Assembly (NCBI GenBank): GCA_964469765.1
Contig: CAYYAU010000013.1
Location: 1 to 12,579, forward strand
From: CAYYAU01 sp964469765 [NCBI: uncultured Clostridia bacterium]
GTDB lineage: Bacteria; UBA6262; WVXT01; CAYYAU01
Reading direction: 5' to 3'
Length of the DNA: 12,579 bases
The translations under genes and the position numbers were made by a program. The notes under the pieces were generated by a model. It did not search any database. It had not been told where the DNA came from and saw nothing but the letters and a program-made list of their open reading frames with translations. Below, piece by piece: positions 7,573-12,579 of the stretch (within the stretch, counting starts at the first letter, position 1; every line of letters begins with the position of its first letter).

Positions 7573-8044
7573 CTACACCTCCTTGATTTACAATATCCAA
7601 AATAAACTTTGGTAATGAAGGGAACTTTATCTTTTTTTTATTTGTTAAATCTTTAATCAGATTTTTCTTGATATCAATTAAAACTAAATCGCCTTGAACA
7701 ATAAAAGATGTATCACATTCAATTAATAACAACCCAAGGTTTATACTGTTCCTATAGAATATCCTTGCAAACGATTTTGCTAATACAGCTTTTATTCCAC
7801 ATAATTTAATAATTGCAGGAGCATGTTCTCTTGAAGACCCTAAACCAAAATTCTTACCAGCGACAATTATATCTCCTTTTTTTACTTTTTTTACAAATTG
7901 GATGTCAGCATCCTCAAGAGTATGTTTTGCAAGTTCCTCTAATTTATTCCTTAAATAAAAATATCTTCCAGGAGCAATCAAATCTGTACTTATATTGTCT
8001 CCAAACTTATGTGCTTTACCTTTTATTATCATAAATCTTTTCAT
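7535..8044 (-). CDS. Aconitase-family (LeuD-like) small subunit
   Basis: This is the swivel-domain subunit of a two-part hydro-lyase; it pairs with the LeuC-like subunit just upstream to move a hydroxyl via a [4Fe-4S] cluster. The 169 residues match archaeal/Aquifex-type LeuD length, shorter than proteobacterial LeuD. Motifs are FGDNISTDLIAPGRY at 14-28, the substrate loop YLRN at 30-33, and GKNFGLGSSREHAP at about 63-76. An Arg in this loop is typical of enzymes handling tricarboxylates (homoaconitase, some aconitases), so a (homo)aconitase role is plausible. ATG 8044 has a weak ribosome site; a second ATG at 8032 is possible. It lies 24 bases after leuC and overlaps the dehydrogenase by 38. 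Confidence 0.88.
   Translation of the reverse strand: MKRFMIIKGKAHKFGDNISTDLIAPGRYFYLRNKLEELAKHTLEDADIQFVKKVKKGDIIVAGKNFGLGSSREHAPAIIKLCGIKAVLAKSFARIFYRNSINLGLLLIECDTSFIVQGDLVLIDIKKNLIKDLTNKKKIKFPSLPKFILDIVNQGGVVEYLKKFKEFKF
7576..7582 (-). promoter_or_regulatory. Ribosome binding site that sets the TTG start of the dehydrogenase
   Basis: GGAGGTG on the minus strand lies within the 3' part of the LeuD-like gene, three bases before the TTG at 7572. No ATG exists near the conserved TVTLIPGDG core, so this site decides the start and implies reinitiation or coupled translation across the 38-base overlap. Confidence 0.75.
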
Positions 8045-8068
8045 TATCTTGTCTCTTTGTAGTTTGGT

Positions 8069-9322
8069 TTATATTAGGATATCCCTAGGGTCAGCAATTA
8101 CTCCTTTCAAAGATGAATAAGCAGCTGTTGCAGGCGAACAAAGATATATCTCTGAATTAGGATTGCCCATTCTTCCTTTAAAATTTCTATTTGCTGTTGA
8201 AAGACACCTCTCTCCATCCGCTAAAACACCCTGATGAATACCAACACAAGGCCCACATCCTGAAGGAAGAACAATACACCCCGATTCAATAAATATCTCT
8301 ATCAACCCTTCCTCTAATGCAGCCTTAAAGACACTACTTGATGCAGGACATATTAATGTTCTAACAGAGGCTTTCTTTCCTTTTATAATTGAGGCAACTA
8401 TCCTTAAATCTTCTATTCTACCATTTGTGCATGTTCCAATAAAAACCTGATCGATATTTATTTTTTTCTTTATTTTAGTTATCGGTTTTACATTGTCCAC
8501 AAAATGTGGGAAAGAAATCATTGGTTCAATCTTTGAAACATCTATATTTATTACTTTTTCAAAATAAGCATCTCTATCAGAAGATAAAAATAAAAATTCT
8601 TTATCTCTTTTTTGTTTTTTCAAATACTCTTTTGTCTTTTCATCAGAAGCAATAATACCTGTTTTTGCTCCACATTCTACTGCCATATTACATAAAGTAA
8701 ACCTTGAGCTCATATCCAGTTCTGAAACCACATTACCGGAAAACTCCAATGCTTTATATGTAGCGCCATCACTTCTTAACTCTCCAATTAAAAAAAGGAT
8801 AAGGTCCTTAGCAAATACACCTTTGGAAAGACTACCATTAAACCGTATAGAAAAAGTATGAGGCACCCTAAACCAATTTTTCCCTTTTGCCATAGAAATA
8901 GCCACATCTGTTGAACCCATACCCGTTGCAAATGCTCCTAAAGCACCTGAAGTACAGGTATGAGAATCTGCGCCTATCACAATATCACCAGGAGAAACAT
9001 ATCTCTCAATTAATCTTTGATGACATATTCCTTCTCCAATTTCAGAAAGTATTATATCATTTCTCTTACTAAAATCTCTTAAGAACTTATGAGTATTGGC
9101 GAGTTCCTTTTGAGAAGGTGGAGAACAATGGTCTAAAAAAGTAAGTTTTGTTTTACATTTCAGTTTCTGTTTAGGAAATATTTTTTTTATCTGTTTATAT
9201 GTCAAAGGACCTGTTCCATCTTGAACCATACAGATATCAATTGGGCTTACAACAATATCTTCTGCTTTTATATCTTTATTTAGATGATTAGAGAAAATTT
9301 TCTCTACCAGTGTTTTTCCCAT
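8069..9322 (-). CDS. Aconitase-family (LeuC/homoaconitase-like) large subunit
   Basis: Catalytic subunit of a split aconitase-type dehydratase. The 417 residues match the short archaeal-type LeuC/HacA group rather than the 465-residue proteobacterial LeuC. Cluster ligands are Cys298 (GTCTNGR), Cys356 and Cys359 (SGCGPCVG). Other signatures are VQDGTGPL near 33-40, GADSHT at 117-122, GMGSTD at 134-139 and NRNFKGRMGN near 378-387. ATG 9322 overlaps the glycosyltransferase end by 19 bases and has GTGAGG upstream. Substrate could be citrate/isocitrate, homoaconitate or isopropylmalate; the adjacent isocitrate dehydrogenase-like gene and the absence of leuA and leuB here favour an aconitase-like role. 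Family certain, substrate inferred. Confidence 0.9.
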   Translation of the reverse strand: MGKTLVEKIFSNHLNKDIKAEDIVVSPIDICMVQDGTGPLTYKQIKKIFPKQKLKCKTKLTFLDHCSPPSQKELANTHKFLRDFSKRNDIILSEIGEGICHQRLIERYVSPGDIVIGADSHTCTSGALGAFATGMGSTDVAISMAKGKNWFRVPHTFSIRFNGSLSKGVFAKDLILFLIGELRSDGATYKALEFSGNVVSELDMSSRFTLCNMAVECGAKTGIIASDEKTKEYLKKQKRDKEFLFLSSDRDAYFEKVINIDVSKIEPMISFPHFVDNVKPITKIKKKINIDQVFIGTCTNGRIEDLRIVASIIKGKKASVRTLICPASSSVFKAALEEGLIEIFIESGCIVLPSGCGPCVGIHQGVLADGERCLSTANRNFKGRMGNPNSEIYLCSPATAAYSSLKGVIADPRDILI

Positions 9323-10461
9323 TTTGCCTCACTTTTTATCATTTCCTGATACAAACTATCAATCTCCACTACCATATATTCAATATTAAACCTTTTATCA
9401 ACCTTACTAAATCCAGCATCTCCCATCTCTTGAGCTAACCTCTTATCTCTCAATAACTTCAGCACATATTCCTTCATAGTTGATATATCATGAGGAGCTA
9501 CTAAAAAACCATTTTTTCCATGTAGTATAACTTCTCTTACTCCATCCACATCAGTAGCCACAACAGGTTTTTTCAATATCATAGCTTCCAATACTACCCG
9601 AGGTAATCCCTCCCATAATGAAGTAAGCACAAATATATCAAATATTGACATTATCTCTACAATATCCCTTCTCCAACCTAAAAGAGAGATATATGTTTCT
9701 AAATGCTTCTTTCTAGTTACACCTTCTATTTTTTTTCTAAGCAGACCATCTCCAACTAAAACGAAGTATACATTAACACCCTCATTTATTAACCTATCAG
9801 CTAAATAAATAAAGTCTAAAGGTGCTTTTTGAGGTTTAAAACAACTAACCATTCCAACAATAGACGCATCAATAGGTATTCCCAGTTTTCTTTTAACTTT
9901 AAGATTATCTACCTTTTTTCTAAATTCCGTGATTCTTATTCCACTATGAATTATTTTGTATTGAGATTCTATTCCTATTTTATTATTTAAAGCCTTTTTA
10001 ACATTTTCTTTACTTACACATATAAGAATGTCAGTAATCCGGGCTATTAACCTTTCCAGAAAGATAAAAAACTTCCTCACAAACCATCGCTGATACTCAT
10101 TAAATCCAAACCCATGATAAGTATGGATAATTATCCTTACATTAGCTAAATAAGCTGCTAACCTCGCTAAAATTCCGGCTTTTGAAGAATGAGTATGAAC
10201 AATCTCAGGTCTTTCTTTTATAAAAATCTTCCATAAAGAAAACAGTGCCACCAAATCGTATAATGGATTTATAGACCTAACCAAAAAAGGAACAAAAATA
10301 GTTCTTACTTTATTCTTTGTTTCGTTATCTAAAACTCCGCCTCTTCCGCATACAAGAAAAACATCATATTTTTTTTTATCCAAATTTGATACAGTAAAAA
10401 TTGTATTATCCTGAGCTCCACCTAATTCTAACTTTGTTATAACATGACAAACCTTTATCAT
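9304..10461 (-). CDS. GT4-family glycosyltransferase
   Basis: A 385-residue GT-B fold glycosyltransferase that probably adds a sugar to a lipid-linked or surface glycan at the inner face of the membrane. Visible are the N-terminal loop LELGGAQ, THSSKAG near 91, VSKENVKKAL, HSGI, VGDG at 236-239 and the donor-site EX7E motif with Glu284 and Glu292 (EGLPRVVLE), followed by KKPVVATDVDGVREVI. These are GT4 hallmarks. I place the start at ATG 10461, giving MIKVCHVITKLELGG; an in-frame GTG at 10470 adds three residues, but its bases form part of the GTGAGG ribosome site. The gene overlaps leuC by 19 bases, an unusual metabolic neighbour. Acceptor and sugar are not predictable. Confidence 0.9.
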   Translation of the reverse strand: MIKVCHVITKLELGGAQDNTIFTVSNLDKKKYDVFLVCGRGGVLDNETKNKVRTIFVPFLVRSINPLYDLVALFSLWKIFIKERPEIVHTHSSKAGILARLAAYLANVRIIIHTYHGFGFNEYQRWFVRKFFIFLERLIARITDILICVSKENVKKALNNKIGIESQYKIIHSGIRITEFRKKVDNLKVKRKLGIPIDASIVGMVSCFKPQKAPLDFIYLADRLINEGVNVYFVLVGDGLLRKKIEGVTRKKHLETYISLLGWRRDIVEIMSIFDIFVLTSLWEGLPRVVLEAMILKKPVVATDVDGVREVILHGKNGFLVAPHDISTMKEYVLKLLRDKRLAQEMGDAGFSKVDKRFNIEYMVVEIDSLYQEMIKSEAKWEKHW

Positions 10462-10531
10462 ATACCTCACTCTATTCGGCTATCTGCAGAAATGACTCTG
10501 ATTTTTTCTTTGTAATATCTTTTTTTTTAAC

Positions 10532-11302
10532 TTATGGTTTACATACCTTGCAAGGAATATATCCCTGTTTTATTGCTTCTTCTCTTGATTTAAATATAAC
10601 TTTATTTTCTTTTTTAATCCTTTTAGTCCATCTACATGTAGGCAAATGAAACTTTTTTGACCCTTTATGTCCTATATACACAATTTTATTTTCTTCTGAT
10701 TTTGAAGATTCCTTTATAGAAACAGCAGAAACCTTTCCTTCTAAAGCAATTTTTTCTTTTCTATCTTTACTCTTATATTTGTATGTATCTATTTTTACTC
10801 CATTCCACAGCTGATTAAATTCAGAAATATATTTTTCTGCAACCTCTTTAGAACTAATTATCAACAAATTTTCATCATTATCCAAATCTGCCCTTGTCGT
10901 CCAGTTATACGAACCTGTTAGGGTAACTTTTTTATCAATTATACAAAACTTATGATGCATTATAGCAGAACTAACTAAAGTTTTAACATTTACACCCTTA
11001 TTTATTAAATACTGCCTTTTTGAATACTTCTCATACGTTGGACTTTCAGTTTCGTCTATTATTACCTTAATATCTATTCCCCTTTCTTTCGCTCTTACTA
11101 AAGATTGAGCAATGGGCCTTGAAGTAAATAAATACATAGCAACATAAACTGAATGTTTGGCTTTATCAATTTCAGAGATAATTCTTTGTGCACAGTTATC
11201 CTGAGGGGAAAATAATATTTCTATATTCTGATTACTCTTCCGAGAAAAACAAGAAGAAACAAATATAAAAACAAAAAAGAAAAATAAAAACAATTTTTTC
11301 AT
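10532..11302 (-). CDS. PLD-family nuclease, lipoprotein-type, with zinc-binding-like C-terminus
   Basis: A 256-residue single-HKD protein of the Nuc group; such enzymes usually act as dimers that cut DNA or, less often, lipids. From ATG 11302 it begins MKKLFLFFFFVFIFVSSC, a signal peptide ending in a lipobox-like VSSC with Cys18 as a candidate lipidated residue, placing it outside the cytoplasm. The HKD motif is His116-x-Lys118 and Asp123 (MHHKFCIIDKK), followed by GSYNWT. The last 50 residues carry HLPTC and PCKVCKP (His219, Cys223, Cys251, Cys254), a small Cys/His module seen at the C-terminus of several secreted nucleases and likened to the Ada metal-binding fold. A TTG at 11326 would extend it by eight residues but would spoil the signal peptide. 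Confidence 0.87.
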   Translation of the reverse strand: MKKLFLFFFFVFIFVSSCFSRKSNQNIEILFSPQDNCAQRIISEIDKAKHSVYVAMYLFTSRPIAQSLVRAKERGIDIKVIIDETESPTYEKYSKRQYLINKGVNVKTLVSSAIMHHKFCIIDKKVTLTGSYNWTTRADLDNDENLLIISSKEVAEKYISEFNQLWNGVKIDTYKYKSKDRKEKIALEGKVSAVSIKESSKSEENKIVYIGHKGSKKFHLPTCRWTKRIKKENKVIFKSREEAIKQGYIPCKVCKP

Positions 11303-11303
11303 T

Positions 11304-11430
11304 TCACATTTCACCGTGTCCACCAATCTGTAACGGAGGAATGTTTAACTCCAGACCTTCTGCCCTGAATTCTGTTAAAAGGTCAAAGTTTTCATTGAGC
11401 AAGGTCTGATTCCAGATTTTACTTTGGTTA
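11304..11430 (-). pseudogene. Orphan open frame, possible remnant of a lost gene
   Basis: In the gap between the nucleotidyltransferase and the nuclease, one minus-strand frame stays open for about 41 codons (including SKIWNQTLLNENF, then LLTEFRAEGLELNIPP, then LQIGGHGEM) and ends at TGA 11304-11306, one base before the nuclease ATG. The amino acid composition looks protein-like, but there is no ATG or GTG at its head; only TTG codons occur inside, without a ribosome site. I do not recognise the sequence. It could be the 3' end of a decayed gene whose 5' part was lost, or a chance open frame. Confidence 0.35.
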
Positions 11431-12109
11431 TTTTGAACTTAAAATATCTACAATTTCAAATTCTTTTATGGATTCAAGATTTCTAATAACTGTTTTCTGC
11501 CATTTCTTATGCATCCCACCAAAAATTTGCTTTATTATATTTATTACTTTTTATTAATTCTCGAAAAACTCTTAGTGCTCCTTCAATATCTCTGTTATGT
11601 TTATCTATTTTTTGTCGTCGTTTAAATATAATAAATTTATGAAGTACATAAGCTGCTGAATGAGGTAACCTAATATCTAAATCAGAGAAATTAATTACTA
11701 TAGTATTTTCTACAAGAAAATTCAAATATCTTAATGCTTGAGCATTCACTCCTAATTGAGGTATTGGATAAGGTTTATTAAACCCACGTCCTTTTTCTGG
11801 AACAAGAAACTCAATGGTTAAGTCAGGATGTTCCAATTTAATGTATCCTTGAGCTCCTTTAAATACCTGTAGAAAGCCAAAATCCTCAACAAGTTTAAAA
11901 ACATCCAATTTTTTATTGAATCTGAAAGGAATAGGTATTAAAAAATCTATATCTTTGGTTCTAATAGATGTTGAATAAGATTTTGATTTAAAATAGTACT
12001 TATAAAAATAAATACTCCAACTACCAATTAGAATAATGTGTTTAAGTATCCCTACTTTATTAAATCTTCTTAGTATTTGCAAACATAAATTATACTTCTT
12101 CTTTCCCAC
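11428..12109 (-). pseudogene. GSU2403-like nucleotidyltransferase, apparently frameshifted near its 3' end
   Basis: As it stands the frame runs from GTG 12109 to TAA 11507 (200 residues). The nucleotidyltransferase core is intact: Gly29-Ser30 in LIGSWSIYF, Asp53 and Asp55 in TKDIDFL, and a third acidic residue Glu100 in LTIEFLVP. The reading ends abruptly in KANFWWDA. Removing one base from the A5 run (11548-11552) continues into a helix-like tail (KQIFGGMHKKWQ, KTVIRNLESIKEFEI, VDILSSK) that stops at 11428, for about 226 residues. The start is a GTG overlapping the upstream gene by 20 bases, with AAGGA nine bases before it. The truncated protein keeps all catalytic residues, so it might still act. 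A sequencing error in the homopolymer is also possible. Confidence 0.75.
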
Positions 12110-12413
12110 GGAGAGATTTCCTTAAATATTTAATTTGTTTATTCAATTGTAGAATTAACTTCTTATATTTTTTTCTAAGTCGCTTTGACTTCGAAAGTTT
12201 CGCAATCTCATCTTTTGACAATTTTTTTCCTTTATAAATAAACCTAACCTTTTTTCCTTCTCGAATAGCCAAATAATAATAATTATGTCCCCTGATCTGC
12301 TTTTGTACAAAACAACCGCCTGGATACAATTTTAAGGCTTTTTCATAGTCTTTTTTCATTCTCATAGAATTTTCGAGTTCTTCTCTGAGAACACTTTTAA
12401 TAACCCCCATCAT
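12090..12413 (-). CDS. Small basic coiled-coil partner protein of the nucleotidyltransferase
   Basis: No named family is claimed. From ATG 12413 the product has 107 residues. An N-terminal helix is followed by YPGG, then a likely beta hairpin RGHNYYYLAIREGKKVRFIY near 41-60, then a Lys/Leu-rich coiled coil (residues 65-100). Proteins with this RGH-YYY plus coiled-coil layout are, from memory, common next to nucleotidyltransferases of this kind. An in-frame ATG at 12473 would add 20 residues but would lie upstream of the predicted transcript start, inside the promoter repeats; ATG 12413 has GGGG four bases upstream. The gene overlaps the nucleotidyltransferase by 20 bases. An antitoxin or DNA-binding role is a guess from context. 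Confidence 0.72.
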   Translation of the reverse strand: MMGVIKSVLREELENSMRMKKDYEKALKLYPGGCFVQKQIRGHNYYYLAIREGKKVRFIYKGKKLSKDEIAKLSKSKRLRKKYKKLILQLNKQIKYLRKSLRGKEEV

Positions 12414-12427
12414 ACTACCCCATTCTA

Positions 12428-12469
12428 TTACCAAACAAATATTCAAAATAAGTATACTTTGTTTGGTAA
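12428..12469. repeat. Inverted repeat pair 1, candidate operator
   Basis: TTACCAAACAAA (12428-12439) and its exact reverse complement TTTGTTTGGTAA (12458-12469) are separated by 18 bases. The 42-base unit overlaps the -10 region and start of the operon promoter. It is repeated as a second unit 61 bases further right. Confidence 0.75.
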
Positions 12470-12480
12470 CCATATGTCAA
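12451..12480 (-). promoter_or_regulatory. Promoter of the coiled-coil/nucleotidyltransferase operon
   Basis: The minus strand reads TTGACA (12480-12475), an 18-base spacer and TATACT (12456-12451). Transcription would start near 12444, about 30 bases before the ATG at 12413. One copy of the TTACCAAACAAA repeat fills the spacer and another lies just downstream of the start, so a protein bound there would block RNA polymerase. This arrangement is typical of autorepressed small operons. Confidence 0.7.
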
Positions 12481-12488
12481 GTAAAAAG

Positions 12489-12530
12489 TTACCAAACAAA
12501 ATATCCATAATCATAAAAAATATTTGGTAA
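12489..12530. repeat. Inverted repeat pair 2, candidate operator
   Basis: TTACCAAACAAA (12489-12500) pairs with AATATTTGGTAA (12519-12530), again with an 18-base spacer and a total of 42 bases; the second arm keeps the TTTGGTAA core but differs in three outer bases. The inner arms of pairs 1 and 2 also match over 13 bases (GTTACCAAACAAA), so they form a 13-bp inverted repeat around the -35 hexamer. Confidence 0.65.
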
Positions 12531-12579
12531 TTCTTTCAGTTTTTCTGCAAAGTTAATTTCACTATCCTTTAAAGCACAA
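12489..12579 (-). CDS. Possible C-terminal end of an upstream gene, cut by the window edge
   Basis: One minus-strand frame is open from the edge to TAA at 12489-12491 and would encode about 29 residues (CALKDSEINFAEKLKE, then LPNIFYDYGYFVW). The composition is protein-like, but the length is too short to judge and repeat pair 2 lies wholly within it, which argues for non-coding DNA unless the operator sits in the upstream gene's tail. No family is recognised. Confidence 0.25.
   Translation of the reverse strand, partial: CALKDSEINFAEKLKELPNIFYDYGYFVW

Noticed and set aside
6463-9322. Reading the three metabolic genes as leuC, leuD and leuB
   Set aside because: The dehydrogenase has isocitrate-type Ser92/Asn94/Tyr136 signatures instead of the isopropylmalate pattern, so the leucine label is not supported, though isopropylmalate activity of the hydro-lyase is not excluded.
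10505-10535. T-rich runs on the plus strand after the nuclease gene, resembling terminator tails
   Set aside because: All genes read on the minus strand, where these are A-runs, and no GC-rich stem precedes them.
11352-11408. Inverted repeat CAGACCTT and AAGGTCTG upstream of the nuclease gene
   Set aside because: The arms are eight bases with a 41-base loop and no promoter or T-run nearby, so neither terminator nor operator is supported.
12414-12473. Longer start (ATG 12473) for the coiled-coil protein
   Set aside because: It would lie upstream of the predicted transcription start, within the promoter and repeats, and adds a segment without similarity to the rest; ATG 12413 has a ribosome site and a better position.

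Overview
The window is an AT-rich (roughly one-third G+C by eye) bacterial segment in which every supportable gene lies on the minus strand, so it reads biologically from the right edge to the left. It is tightly packed: several neighbours overlap by 4 to 38 bases and several starts are TTG or GTG. A lipoprotein-type nuclease and an exported beta-rich protein suggest a cell with an envelope and probably an outer membrane. The content does not fix a phylum; a low-GC anaerobe or candidate-phylum bacterium is a guess.

Right end (about 11.3-12.6 kb): an accessory block. A small basic coiled-coil protein overlaps a GSU2403-like nucleotidyltransferase. They are preceded by a strong promoter (TTGACA, 18 bases, TATACT) embedded in four alternating copies of the motif TTACCAAA(CAAA), arranged as two 42-base inverted pairs. 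This looks like an autoregulated two-gene module of the toxin-antitoxin or abortive-infection kind. The nucleotidyltransferase carries an apparent one-base frameshift at an A5 run: its C-terminal continuation is readable in the next frame to 11428. Between it and the next gene is an orphan stretch of open frame of about 41 codons with no recognisable start.

Middle (about 5.2-11.3 kb): a PLD-family nuclease with a lipoprotein signal and a Cys/His zinc-type tail, a GT4 glycosyltransferase, LeuC-like and LeuD-like hydro-lyase subunits, an isocitrate dehydrogenase-like enzyme, an exported protein of unknown function, and a nucleoside diphosphate kinase. From the glycosyltransferase onward the genes overlap or nearly touch, suggesting one transcript. 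The dehydrogenase has isocitrate-type active-site residues rather than isopropylmalate-type ones, and no leuA or leuB is present. The trio is therefore better read as a split aconitase (or homoaconitase) plus isocitrate dehydrogenase, a route to 2-oxoglutarate, than as leucine synthesis.

Left (1 to 5.2 kb): a fatty-acid and phospholipid initiation operon in the order rpmF, plsX, fabH, fabD, fabG, acpP, fabF (cut by the window edge). A near-perfect housekeeping promoter (TTGACA, 16 bases, TATAAT) sits about 60 bases before rpmF. The operon links ribosomal protein L32 to malonyl-ACP supply (FabD), chain initiation (FabH), elongation (FabF, FabG), the acyl carrier (AcpP) and acyl-phosphate formation for phospholipids (PlsX). 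No RNA genes, CRISPR arrays or insertion sequences were found.
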